From the NCBI GenBank assembly GCA_014801945.1, contig JAAVDF010000028.1, positions 23,640 through 78,631 on the forward strand: DNA of 54,992 nucleotides, given 5' to 3'. Under the pieces are notes generated by a model. That model worked only from the letters and a program-made list of their open reading frames with translations, searched no databases and had not been told where the DNA came from. The first letter of the stretch is position 1. Each line of letters begins with the position of its first letter. Origin of the DNA: Bacteroides sp. GTDB taxonomy: Bacteria > Bacteroidota > Bacteroidia > Bacteroidales > Muribaculaceae. Positions 1 through 8,520 of the stretch are shown here, piece by piece. The translations under genes and the position numbers were made by a program.

Positions 1-2021
1 CCCATTTCCTCTGCCATAACCTTCTGGGTAGCGGTCTGGTGAGGTACGAATTCGTGCAACGGGGGATCGAGGAGACGGATGGTCACGCCGTAGCCGTCCA
101 TAGCCTCGAAGATACCCTCGAAGTCGCCACGCTGCATGGGGAGAAGCTTAGCGAGGGCTACGCGACGTCCTTCTTCATCAGAAGCAAGGATCATTTCGCG
201 TACAGCCTTGATGCGGTCACCTTCGAAGAACATGTGTTCGGTACGGCAGAGGCCGATACCCTGTGCGCCGAAGTGACGGGCCTGCTTAGCGTCGCGGGGT
301 GAGTCAGCGTTGGTGCGGACGAGAGTCTTGGTGTATTTAGCAGCGAGGTTCATGATCGCACCGAAGTCGCCACCGAGTTCTGGTTCGGTTGTGGGCACCT
401 GACCGTCATAAACTTCACCTGTCGAACCGTTGAGTGAGATCCAGTCGCCTTCCTTGTAAGTCTTGCCACCCATCTCTACGGTCTTTTCCTTGTAATCAAC
501 ACGGATTTCACCTGCACCTGATACACAGCATTTACCCATACCGCGGGCAACGACGGCAGCGTGAGATGTCATACCGCCACGCATTGTGAGGATACCCTGA
601 GCGACAGCCATACCACGAAGGTCCTCAGGAGAGGTCTCGATGCGGACGAGAACGACTTTACGCTTCTTCTCGCTCCAAGCTTCGGCATCGTCAGCGGAGA
701 ATACGATCTGACCTGCGGCAGCACCGGGAGATGCGGGAAGACCCTTGGCTACGACCTTGGCACGCTTGAGGGCAGCCTTGTCGAACACCGGATGGAGGAG
801 CTCATCGAGTTTCTGAGGCTCCATGCGGAGGAGGGCAGTCTTTTCATCGATCTCACCTGCGCGGAGGAGATCCATTGCGATCTTCACCATAGCTGCGCCT
901 GTGCGCTTGCCGTTACGGGTCTGGAGCATCCAGAGCTTGCCGTCCTGAATGGTGAATTCCATATCCTGCATGTCCTTGTAGTAGTCCTCCAGACGCTTTG
1001 AGATAGCGATGAGTTCCGCTGCACATTCAGGCATTGACTCTTCGAGTGAGGGATATTTTTCATGACGAACTTCTTCGGAGATACCCTGAAGAGCGGCCCA
1101 GCGACGTGAACCCTCTACAGTGATCTGCTGAGGAGTGCGGATACCGGCTACCACGTCCTCGCCCTGAGCGTTGATGAGGTATTCGCCGTTAAACATATTC
1201 TCGCCGGTTGCAGCGTCGCGGCTGAATGCCACACCGGTAGCCGAGTTGTCGCCCATGTTACCATAAACCATTGCCTGAACATTGACGGCCGTACCCCATT
1301 CTTCGGGGATCTGGTTCATGCGGCGATAGAGGATAGCGCGTTCGTTCATCCAGCTGTCAAACACAGCGCAGATGCCACCCCAGAGCTGCTCCCAAGCATT
1401 GTCGGGGAAGTCCTTGCCAGTGTGTTCCTTTACAGCGGCCTTGAAAAGTTTGACGAGATTCTGGAGATCTTCTACAGAGAGTTCGGTATCAAGTTTAACG
1501 CCTTTCTCTTCCTTAACCTTATCCATGATTTCCTCGAAAGGATCGATGTCGGTCTTGCTCTTGGGCTTCATGCCGAGCACGACGTCGCCATACATCTGGA
1601 CAAAACGGCGGTAGCTGTCCCATGCGAAACGAGCATTGCCGCTCTTCTTGGCGAGAGATTCGACAGTTGCATCGTTCATGCCGAGGTTGAGGACGGTGTC
1701 CATCATACCGGGCATTGAAGCGCGGGCACCTGAACGTACAGAAACGAGAAGGGGATTTTCGGGATCATTGAATTTCTTGCCTGTAAGCTGCTCAACGTGA
1801 GCTATTGCAGCCTCGACGTCCTTAGTAAGATCCTTGACAACTTTGTCACGGCCATACTGGGTATATTCCGAGCAAACTTCAGTTGTGATTGTGAAACCGG
1901 GAGGCACGGGCATGCCGAGAAGGTTCATTTCGGCGAGGTTAGCACCTTTACCGCCGAGGAGATTGCGCATAGAGGCATTTCCTTCTGCCTTGCCGTCTCC
2001 AAAAGTATAAACTCTTTTCAT
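1..2021 (-). CDS. ppdK: Pyruvate, phosphate dikinase (C-terminus cut by window edge)
   Basis: This enzyme interconverts pyruvate, ATP and phosphate with phosphoenolpyruvate, AMP and pyrophosphate in the cytoplasm. The reading frame is open from the ATG at 2019-2021 to the left edge, giving about 673 residues of the usual 870-910. The start MKRVYTFGDGKAEGN and the GGKGANLAEM stretch are typical of the N-terminal ATP-binding domain. The swivelling phosphohistidine domain has GGMTSHAAVVARG, with the catalytic His codon at 561-563 (about residue 487). The beginning of the PEP/pyruvate barrel follows (GLCRTEHMFF and LDPPLHEF). The last 200 or so residues, including the catalytic Cys region, lie outside the window. 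A Bacteroidetes-type promoter lies about 165 bases upstream. Identification is firm. Confidence 0.97.
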   Translation of the reverse strand, partial: MKRVYTFGDGKAEGNASMRNLLGGKGANLAEMNLLGMPVPPGFTITTEVCSEYTQYGRDKVVKDLTKDVEAAIAHVEQLTGKKFNDPENPLLVSVRSGARASMPGMMDTVLNLGMNDATVESLAKKSGNARFAWDSYRRFVQMYGDVVLGMKPKSKTDIDPFEEIMDKVKEEKGVKLDTELSVEDLQNLVKLFKAAVKEHTGKDFPDNAWEQLWGGICAVFDSWMNERAILYRRMNQIPEEWGTAVNVQAMVYGNMGDNSATGVAFSRDAATGENMFNGEYLINAQGEDVVAGIRTPQQITVEGSRRWAALQGISEEVRHEKYPSLEESMPECAAELIAISKRLEDYYKDMQDMEFTIQDGKLWMLQTRNGKRTGAAMVKIAMDLLRAGEIDEKTALLRMEPQKLDELLHPVFDKAALKRAKVVAKGLPASPGAAAGQIVFSADDAEAWSEKKRKVVLVRIETSPEDLRGMAVAQGILTMRGGMTSHAAVVARGMGKCCVSGAGEIRVDYKEKTVEMGGKTYKEGDWISLNGSTGEVYDGQVPTTEPELGGDFGAIMNLAAKYTKTLVRTNADSPRDAKQARHFGAQGIGLCRTEHMFFEGDRIKAVREMILASDEEGRRVALAKLLPMQRGDFEGIFEAMDGYGVTIRLLDPPLHEFVPHQTATQKVMAEEM

Positions 2022-2183
2022 TCTGTAATTAGATATTGATAATTGAATCTGTGAATTACAATGATAATAAATGATATTTGTCAGGCGAATGCCTTGAACG
2101 ATCAGGTAATGGAACAGGAGTTATTGAAGATGCGTGAAACCGATCAGGTATCCGAGTGCATTATTCCCGGCATTACTTTAATG

Positions 2184-2214
2184 CAAAGATAGGTATTTTT
2201 TCGACTACTCCCAA
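2184..2214 (-). promoter_or_regulatory. Promoter of ppdK
   Basis: On the minus strand TTG at 2214-2212 is followed after 20 bases by TATCTTTG at 2191-2184, matching the Bacteroidetes -33/-7 pattern. Transcription would begin near 2178 and leave a leader of about 155 nt. That leader holds the 10-mer CGATCAGGTA twice (plus-strand 2099-2108 and 2137-2146). Confidence 0.55.
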
Positions 2215-2289
2215 TTTTTTTGCTGTTCTTTTAGCAAAATTATGGTTGTTTTTACGTTCGTTTGTTTTATGTCCGTTACGATTTATTAT

Positions 2290-3537
2290 TTAATCATAAT
2301 TAATGACTTTAGAGGGGGGGATAGTAGTGATTATGGCTGATGGGAGGATAAGCACGAGGGCTGCGACAACTATGATGGAGGCATTGAGCAAGAGGAGTGC
2401 CGCCCATGAGACCTGCATCGGGACGTGGTCGAGATAATAAGCTTCCGGATCAAGGGGTATGATGCGCAAGGTATCCTGCAGTATGATCACACCGAGACCG
2501 AGGAGATTGCCGATAATGAGTCCGGCAGCGAGAATGCGCATTGTCAGGTAGATAAAGGTTCTGCGGATCATACTGTCGGTCGCACCGAGTGATTTGAGTA
2601 TGCCGATCATGTTGACTCTGCGCAGGATGAGCATATAGAGTGAAGATACGAGTGTCAGGCAGGTCAGAAGGGCCATTAGCGTAAGGATTACCACTACATT
2701 TGTGTCAAGCAACGCGAGCCAGTTGAAATAGAGCGCGGCCGATGTATGGACATCCGTGACTGCGTAGAGCGTGTGGATCTGACCCCTGTAAAGCTTTTCA
2801 GTCAGGTGGGCCGAGAGCTGACGTCCGCATTCAGCGATCTCGTCGTCCGATCCGAGTCCTGAAATCTCGAACTGAGTCCCCATGCCGTCACCGATTCCGG
2901 CAAGAGCTGAAAGCATCGGAAGAGTGGCGAAGATGTAACTGTCGTCATACTCGCTGAAATGTGTGTCATAGACCCCGGCTATCTTCAGGCGGCGCATACG
3001 GTAGGTGCCGTCGCCGAGAAAATAGGCATCGATCTTATCGCCAAGTTTCGTGTCGAGATTTCGTAAGAGATTACGCGATATGATGATGTGGTAGAGCGTC
3101 GAATCAGCCTGATAGTCCGGGATTACGCCTTCCACGAGATTCTCTTTCACGAATTCCCAATCGTAGTCACGCCCCATGCCCTTGACCACCGCGCCTGTGA
3201 AATCAGTGGCTGTTTTGAGTATGACAGGCTGACGGATTGTAAGAGCGGTCGATGCAGACGGCGGAAGTGTGGAGAGAGCATCGGCGATTTCAGTCATATC
3301 GACAAGTTTTTCACCATTGGTGTTGTCCGATGGATGAACCGATATGCTCAGCTGTGAGTCAAAGCCCATGATCTTATGCCTGATCTCGTCCTTGAATCCG
3401 AACATCACGGCGATTGATATTAGCATGACAAGCACGGATAATGCCACGCCTGTCACGGCAATGGCAATACCTGTCTGCATTCCGCCCGAAGCGGAACGCA
3501 GAGTAAGACGTTTGGCTATGAAAAACGATAGGGACAT
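2290..3537 (-). CDS. LolC/LolE-type ABC transporter permease (FtsX-like)
   Basis: The product is an inner-membrane permease of the FtsX/MacB family, most like the lipoprotein-releasing LolC/LolE proteins, 415 residues from the ATG at 3537. A reading 19 residues longer exists, but the family begins at MSLSFFIAKRLTL, directly before the first membrane helix, so the shorter start is preferred. Visible parts are helix 1 (about residues 20-50), a large periplasmic domain of about 220 residues, and three C-terminal helices with the FtsX-like stretch GILKSLGATDSMIRRTF. No ATPase partner lies beside it, as is common in Bacteroidetes. It is followed by ppdK with 268 bases between. Lipoprotein release is inferred from the family; generic FtsX-like export is the alternative. 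Confidence 0.8.
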   Translation of the reverse strand: MSLSFFIAKRLTLRSASGGMQTGIAIAVTGVALSVLVMLISIAVMFGFKDEIRHKIMGFDSQLSISVHPSDNTNGEKLVDMTEIADALSTLPPSASTALTIRQPVILKTATDFTGAVVKGMGRDYDWEFVKENLVEGVIPDYQADSTLYHIIISRNLLRNLDTKLGDKIDAYFLGDGTYRMRRLKIAGVYDTHFSEYDDSYIFATLPMLSALAGIGDGMGTQFEISGLGSDDEIAECGRQLSAHLTEKLYRGQIHTLYAVTDVHTSAALYFNWLALLDTNVVVILTLMALLTCLTLVSSLYMLILRRVNMIGILKSLGATDSMIRRTFIYLTMRILAAGLIIGNLLGLGVIILQDTLRIIPLDPEAYYLDHVPMQVSWAALLLLNASIIVVAALVLILPSAIITTIPPSKVINYD

Positions 3538-3546
3538 GACGGGGGA

Positions 3547-3554
3547 CAAAGGTA
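3547..3554 (-). promoter_or_regulatory. -7 box of the LolC/E-like gene
   Basis: Minus-strand TACCTTTG (plus CAAAGGTA) ends 10 bases before the ATG at 3537, so the transcript would be leaderless or nearly so. No good -33 TTTG is seen at the expected distance. Confidence 0.4.
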
Positions 3555-3633
3555 GAAAATTTTTATGGATTTTCCACTCTTTTGCTACCTGCAATCAGGG
3601 AAGCCTGATGCAGATATGCCGATATCCTCACGG

Positions 3634-6072
3634 TTAAAACAGCAGGGCGATACGATAGACGATAAACGCCACGACCCAAGCCACCGCAGTGTTATAGATC
3701 ACCGAGAAAAGTCCGTAGCGCGGATTGCCGGTCTCCTTTACTATTGCCGTGATAGTGGCGATGCACGGACAGTAGAGCAGCACAAACACCATGAAGCTGA
3801 GCGCAGCGGCGGCTGTGAAATCCGGATGACCGGTGACAACGTTGGGAGTTGTCAGACGTTCGGAAAGTGTCTGCTCGGAAGCCTCCTCGTCTCCGGTGTA
3901 GAGCACGCCGAGAGTCGAGACTACAATCTCTTTGGCCGGAACTCCGGCAAGGGCGGCTACGGAGGCGCGCCAGTGGAATCCGATGGGTTCGAGAATAGGA
4001 TTGATGGCTTTACCTGCCATTTCGAGGAAGCTGTCCTGTGAGGGATCTATGGCCGAATCATCGGCCACCGTCATTGCAGACATATCCTGCGACGATTTTC
4101 CGTCGTGAAGCGGGAAATAGTTGAGAGCCCACACGATTATGCTGGCCACAAGAATGATTCCTCCCATTTTTTTAAGATACTGCTCGCCTTTGCCCCACAT
4201 GTGGCGCAGTGTGGCTTTGAGAGTCGGGACACGATAGGGTGGGAGCTCCATGACGAACGGGGTGACATCCTCGCCGAAATAGAATTTGCGTAGAAGGCGC
4301 GCTGTTATGCCGGCCATGAGTATGCCCAGCAGATAGATGCACATGAACACAAGTGTGGCGTGTTCCGGGAAGAAGGTGCCTATGAGCAGCACATAGATCG
4401 GCAGACGTGCGGAGCAGCTTATGAAGGGGTTGATGAGGATGGTGATTATGCGGCTGGAGCGACTTTCGATCGAACGCGATGCCATGATGGAGGGAACTGT
4501 ACAGCCGAAGCCCATCACCAGCGGGATGAATGATTTGCCGTGGAGTCCGAGGCGGTGCATCACCTTGTCCATGATGAAGGCCGCACGTGCCATGTAGCCG
4601 GAGTCCTCCATGAACGATATGCACAGATAGAGGATGAGGATGTTCGGCAGGAACACGATGACACCGCCGACACCGCCGATGATACCGTCGGCTATGAGAT
4701 CCTTCACAGGGCCGTCGGGGAGATATTCGCGTGTCATATCACCGAGCCAGCTGACCAATGACTCGATCCATTCCATCGGGTAGGAACCGAGCTGGAAAGT
4801 GGCCCAGAAGATGAAGAACATTATACCTATAAATATCGGGAAACCGAAAAGGCGGTTGGTGACGATAGTGTCGATGATACGGGTGGAATTGATCTCTTCC
4901 TTTTTGGACTGCTCCATGGTCTCGGCAAGCGCGCCGGCGATAAATCCGTATTTGGCATTTGCGATGGCCATGCTTATGTCCTCGGATGCCGGGGGCAGAT
5001 TGCTGAGCAGCGAATCGCGCAGGTCGATTATCTCTTTGCCACCGGGGAGATCGCTGACACGTTCTTCAATTTCCGAATCCTTTTCGAGCAACTTGATGGC
5101 CAGATAGCGGGGTGAAAAGTGAAGCCCTACGTGCGGATCGGCTTTCAGCCGGTCCTTGATCTGGGTGACGGCCTGCTCGATATCATTTCCGAGATTTACG
5201 TGGATATGTCTTACCGTCGGGTCAGTTCCCTCATAGACGCGGATGACGGTGTCAAGCAGTTCGTTGATCCCTCGTCCCGTCCTTGCCGCGGTGGGGACGA
5301 TAGGCACGCCGATCATCTCGCCGAGGAGCTTGCAGTCGAGGCTGACACCGGCACGGTCGAGTTCGTCGATCATGTTCAGGGCTATCACCATGCTGCGGTC
5401 CATGTCGATAAGCTCGGTTGTCAGATAGAGATTTCGTTCGAGATTCGACCCATCCACCACATTAATTATAATGTCAGGAGTTTCATCACGGAGATATTTC
5501 CTGACATAGAGTTCCTCAGGAGAGTAGGAGGCTAAGGAATAAGTGCCGGGCAGATCGACTATGTTGATGCGGAAACCTTTGTAGCGGACGCTTCCTGACT
5601 TGGCATCGACAGTAACACCACTGTAGTTACCTACGTGCTCGCGCGCACCTGAAACGATGTTGAAAAGCGATGTCTTGCCACAGTTAGGGTTTCCGATAAG
5701 AGCCACGTTTATCGTCCGATGATGGTTACTTACGTGGTCGGCGTTAGAGGAAATTTCGTTTCCGGTTCCTGAGTGAGTGCGTTCGGCTGGTTCTGACTCG
5801 GTATTAGTGTGCGACGGCTGCAACGTGTGGAGCGCGGCGTCGGCATCGACGGCTACTTCTACAAGTTCAGCCTCGGAGCGACGGAGCGACACCTCGTAGT
5901 CCATGATCTCATATTTGACGGGATCGCGCAGCGGAGCGTCGAGCAGTACCCTGACTTTACGCCCTCTGACGAAACCCATCTCAAGCATACGTTTTCTGAA
6001 GGCACCGTGGCCCACTATCTTGACAACCGTGGCTTCCTCGCCCGGTTTTAATTCGGAAAGTCTTGTCAGCAT
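3634..6072 (-). CDS. feoB: FeoA-FeoB fusion ferrous iron transporter
   Basis: This is an inner-membrane Fe(II) uptake protein of 812 residues in which FeoA is fused to the front of FeoB. Residues 1-76 are the SH3-like FeoA domain, with the typical MLEMGFVRGRKV. A polar linker rich in Ser, Thr, Asn and His (about 77-118) leads to the G domain: GNPNCGKTS at 127-135, DLPG at 173-176 and NMID at 233-236. The membrane part carries both gate motifs, including GYMARAAFIMD and GFGCTVPSIMASR. The fused form is known in Bacteroidetes. The gene is monocistronic and divergent from porV. No Fur-like palindrome could be recognised upstream. The shared stretch with porV is only 189 bases. Confidence 0.96.
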   Translation of the reverse strand: MLTRLSELKPGEEATVVKIVGHGAFRKRMLEMGFVRGRKVRVLLDAPLRDPVKYEIMDYEVSLRRSEAELVEVAVDADAALHTLQPSHTNTESEPAERTHSGTGNEISSNADHVSNHHRTINVALIGNPNCGKTSLFNIVSGAREHVGNYSGVTVDAKSGSVRYKGFRINIVDLPGTYSLASYSPEELYVRKYLRDETPDIIINVVDGSNLERNLYLTTELIDMDRSMVIALNMIDELDRAGVSLDCKLLGEMIGVPIVPTAARTGRGINELLDTVIRVYEGTDPTVRHIHVNLGNDIEQAVTQIKDRLKADPHVGLHFSPRYLAIKLLEKDSEIEERVSDLPGGKEIIDLRDSLLSNLPPASEDISMAIANAKYGFIAGALAETMEQSKKEEINSTRIIDTIVTNRLFGFPIFIGIMFFIFWATFQLGSYPMEWIESLVSWLGDMTREYLPDGPVKDLIADGIIGGVGGVIVFLPNILILYLCISFMEDSGYMARAAFIMDKVMHRLGLHGKSFIPLVMGFGCTVPSIMASRSIESRSSRIITILINPFISCSARLPIYVLLIGTFFPEHATLVFMCIYLLGILMAGITARLLRKFYFGEDVTPFVMELPPYRVPTLKATLRHMWGKGEQYLKKMGGIILVASIIVWALNYFPLHDGKSSQDMSAMTVADDSAIDPSQDSFLEMAGKAINPILEPIGFHWRASVAALAGVPAKEIVVSTLGVLYTGDEEASEQTLSERLTTPNVVTGHPDFTAAAALSFMVFVLLYCPCIATITAIVKETGNPRYGLFSVIYNTAVAWVVAFIVYRIALLF

Positions 6073-6100
6073 GGAAATGTGATATACAAATTTCAGACTA

Positions 6101-6128
6101 CAAACTTACACATTATTTATTTTACAAA
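6101..6128 (-). promoter_or_regulatory. Possible feoB promoter
   Basis: Minus-strand TAAGTTTG at 6108-6101 fits the -7 consensus. The nearest upstream TTTG (6128-6125) is only 16 bases away rather than the usual 19-20, so this is a weak call. Confidence 0.3.
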
Positions 6129-6261
6129 AAATACCTAAAAATAGTGATTTTCTATAGTCTCTCACCGTCGGGTGTTTCAAAATCTATCGCGGTCAGGCAA
6201 TATTATTGCATTATTCAAGTTATTATGAATGTAAACACCATCTCCAAAATCACGTAAATCC

Positions 6262-7455
6262 ATGATTTCAATCAGGCATATTTTCCCCTTGGCTCTTCTG
6301 TCGCTCGGTGGTTCACTGACCGTTTCGGCACAGAAGTCAGAATTCAATCCCGTGCAGACCGGTGTCAATTCACTCGGAATAGCTCCGGATGCCCGCGGTG
6401 CATCAATGGGTGATCTCGGTGCAGCAACCGAGCCCGATGCCAACAGCCAGTTCTGGAATCCTTCGAAGTATGCGTTTGCCTATTCAAAGGGTGCTGTCTC
6501 CTTGAGCTACACACCTTGGTTGCGCAAACTCGTCAACGATATTTTCCTTGCCAATGTGTCAGGTTACTGGAAGATCGGTTCTGAGGACAATCAGGCTGTG
6601 TCGGCTTCGCTCCGCTACTTCTCGCTCGGCGAGGTGTCGTCGGACAACAGCGGACTTGACATCCAGACCGTCAATCCCTACGAAATGAGCATTGATCTCG
6701 GATATTCGCGCAAGCTGTCCGAGAAATTTTCTATGGGTATCGTGTTCCGCTACATCTACTCGGATCTGAGTTTCAGCGAGAGCTATGCAAGCGATCAATC
6801 GACCGGTGCTTCTGCATTCTCGGCTGATATCTCCGGTTACTACACCACATATCCTATCGTGGGGCGTAATGAATGCCAGTGGTCATGGGGTTTTGACATC
6901 TCCAACATCGGTTCGAAGGTCAACTATAACCACGGTGATAACCCCGCTTTCCTCCCGACTAATCTCCGTCTCGGAACATCGTTTACATTCCCGCTTGCCG
7001 ATTATCACAATCTCTCGCTCAATCTTGACCTCAACAAACTGCTTGTGCCGACTATGCCGCGCCGTGTCGATTACGCCGACGGTACTGAAGGAGAGTTTGA
7101 CTACGTAAAGGCATACGAGGATTGGCAGAACATGTCGTCCATCACCGGTATTTTCAAATCGTTCTCCGATGCTCCCGGCGGATTTAAGGAGGAGTTACGC
7201 GAGATTTCCTATTCACTTGGTGCGGAGTATAATTACAATGACCAGTTCTTCCTGCGTGGAGGATATTACTATCAGAATCCAACCAAAGGCAATCTCCAGT
7301 ACTTTGCTCTCGGCGCGGGCTTCGCGCTCAATGTGCTCCGTCTTGATGCGAGCTACATGGTGGCTACCGCCCAGAATTCGCCCCTTGATCAGACTCTCCG
7401 CTTCACACTCACATTTGATATGGACGGTCTGAAGGAGATTTTCGGACGCAAGTGA
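6262..7455 (+). CDS. porV: Type IX secretion outer-membrane protein PorV
   Basis: PorV (LptO) is an outer-membrane beta-barrel of the type IX secretion system. It shuttles cargo carrying a C-terminal signal from the translocon to the PorU attachment complex. The 397-residue product starts with a signal peptide ending SLTVSA-Q. It then shows the family hallmark near residues 34-66: NSLGIAPDARGASMGDLG and later DANSQFWNPSKYAF. Alternating aromatic/polar strands fill the rest, ending in the barrel-closing strand LRFTLTFDMDG. The usual partner porU is not adjacent; ispF lies 50 bases downstream. Identification rests on the N-terminal signature and length. Whether a full secretion system exists cannot be judged from this window. 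Confidence 0.88.
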   Translation: MISIRHIFPLALLSLGGSLTVSAQKSEFNPVQTGVNSLGIAPDARGASMGDLGAATEPDANSQFWNPSKYAFAYSKGAVSLSYTPWLRKLVNDIFLANVSGYWKIGSEDNQAVSASLRYFSLGEVSSDNSGLDIQTVNPYEMSIDLGYSRKLSEKFSMGIVFRYIYSDLSFSESYASDQSTGASAFSADISGYYTTYPIVGRNECQWSWGFDISNIGSKVNYNHGDNPAFLPTNLRLGTSFTFPLADYHNLSLNLDLNKLLVPTMPRRVDYADGTEGEFDYVKAYEDWQNMSSITGIFKSFSDAPGGFKEELREISYSLGAEYNYNDQFFLRGGYYYQNPTKGNLQYFALGAGFALNVLRLDASYMVATAQNSPLDQTLRFTLTFDMDGLKEIFGRK

Positions 7456-7505
7456 TGCGGGATGATTGATCCATTGCTGCTAATCTGAAAAAGGAAATAT
7501 AAGAA

Positions 7506-7985
7506 ATGATACGGACAGGTTTAGGTTATGATGTGCATCGTCTCGTCGAGGATCGCGCGCTGATCCTCTGCGGAGTGACTGTGCCTTACGAAAAAGGTCT
7601 CCTTGGCCATAGTGATGCCGATGTGGCTCTACACGCTCTGTCGGATGCGCTTCTCGGTGCAGCCGCCATGCGCGATATCGGTTACCATTTCCCCGACACG
7701 GCTGCCGAGTATGAGGGTGCTGACTCACGTGTGCTTCTCCGCCGTGTGGTCGAACTTATATCAGAGAAGGGTTTTTCGATAAATAATGTGGATGTCACAA
7801 TCGTAGCTCAGCGACCTAAGCTGCTGACATTTATTCCACAGATGATTGAAAATATAGCTTCGGATCTCGCCATTCCTGCCGATTGCGTGTCTGTCAAGGC
7901 TACCACCACGGAGCGTCTTGGCTTCGAAGGACGAGGGGAGGGCATCTCTGCGATGGCAGTCGCCACTCTCACTGATCCCCGCTGA
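7506..7985 (+). CDS. ispF: 2-C-methyl-D-erythritol 2,4-cyclodiphosphate synthase
   Basis: IspF cyclises CDP-methylerythritol 2-phosphate in the non-mevalonate isoprenoid pathway. The 159-residue length is exactly that of the family. It opens with [11 protein letters not shown], where Asp9 and His11 are the metal ligands. The [18 protein letters not shown] and DIGYHFPDT stretches form the trimer active site, and [16 protein letters not shown] the substrate loop. It lies 50 bases after porV and is probably co-transcribed with it. A hairpin directly downstream (8011-8030) should end the transcript. Confidence 0.97.
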   Translation: MIRTGLGYDVHRLVEDRALILCGVTVPYEKGLLGHSDADVALHALSDALLGAAAMRDIGYHFPDTAAEYEGADSRVLLRRVVELISEKGFSINNVDVTIVAQRPKLLTFIPQMIENIASDLAIPADCVSVKATTTERLGFEGRGEGISAMAVATLTDPR

Positions 7986-8007
7986 TCCGGAGGGCTGATT
8001 TTTTCAA

Positions 8008-8038
8008 TTTGGCATTTGAAAAAAAATGCCTAATTTTG
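8008..8038 (+). promoter_or_regulatory. Promoter of the Fe-S gene pair, overlapping the ispF terminator
   Basis: TTTG at 8008-8011 and TAATTTTG at 8031-8038 are separated by 19 bases, a full Bacteroidetes promoter. The predicted start of transcription (about 8043-8045) almost coincides with the ATG at 8046, so the message would be leaderless or nearly so. Confidence 0.6.
8011..8037 (+). terminator. Terminator of porV-ispF
   Basis: GGCATTT (8011-8017) pairs with AAATGCC (8024-8030) around a 6-base loop, followed by TAATTTT. The stem occupies the spacer between the -33 and -7 elements of the next promoter. Confidence 0.55.
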
Positions 8039-8045
8039 CACATCT

Positions 8046-8513
8046 ATGCAGAAAATTACCCGTAGGCAATGGCTCATCCGCGTCGGGGGAGCGGCTCTCG
8101 CTCCGGCGGTGTTTTCGTCCTGTCGGCCTGACATTTCAAGAGATGTCGAGTCGGTCGGCAGTCGTCTTGCTTCCGCTTATGTTCCGGTAAAGCCTAACGG
8201 ATGTGTCGCTTGCGACAATTGTATGCCATGTCCTTACGGGATTGATATTCCCTCGAATCTTATTTTTGTCGATCGTGCCGCCGAGGAGTCTTATCTCCCC
8301 GGAGATCTTGATGATCCCGATTTTGCGCAGAAGGGGACAAAGTTCCTTTCGCGCTATGAGGATGCCATTCCGGATGCGGCGCAGACCCAGCGGTGCATAG
8401 CCTGCGGGGAATGTCTCGGAACATGTCCGGTGGGGATCGATATTCCCCGCCAGATGTCAGTAATAACCTCACTCACGGATATCCTGCGCGATCTCCGGTG
8501 TCAGCAATTATGA
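8046..8513 (+). CDS. Small exported [4Fe-4S] protein, aldo/keto reductase tail-like
   Basis: A 155-residue protein with a twin-arginine-like start (TRRQWLIRVGGAALAP). This runs into SSC at residues 24-26, which could be a weak lipobox. Two cluster motifs follow: CVACDNCMPCPYGIDIP (about 53-69) and CIACGECLGTCPVGIDIP (about 117-134). Both match the C-terminal ferredoxin module of Tat-exported Fe-S aldo/keto reductases common in Bacteroidales, but the roughly 300-residue reductase barrel is absent. The protein is therefore signal plus ferredoxin module only. It sits 7 bases before the NapH-NapG-like gene and shares its promoter, so an electron-carrier partnership is likely. Substrate and pathway are not known; export by Tat is inferred from the motif. 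Confidence 0.7.
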   Translation: MQKITRRQWLIRVGGAALAPAVFSSCRPDISRDVESVGSRLASAYVPVKPNGCVACDNCMPCPYGIDIPSNLIFVDRAAEESYLPGDLDDPDFAQKGTKFLSRYEDAIPDAAQTQRCIACGECLGTCPVGIDIPRQMSVITSLTDILRDLRCQQL

Positions 8514-8520
8514 TTGATTT

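Noticed and set aside
6073-6261. Fur-type iron box between feoB and porV
   Set aside because: No convincing palindrome was found by eye, so no operator is claimed.
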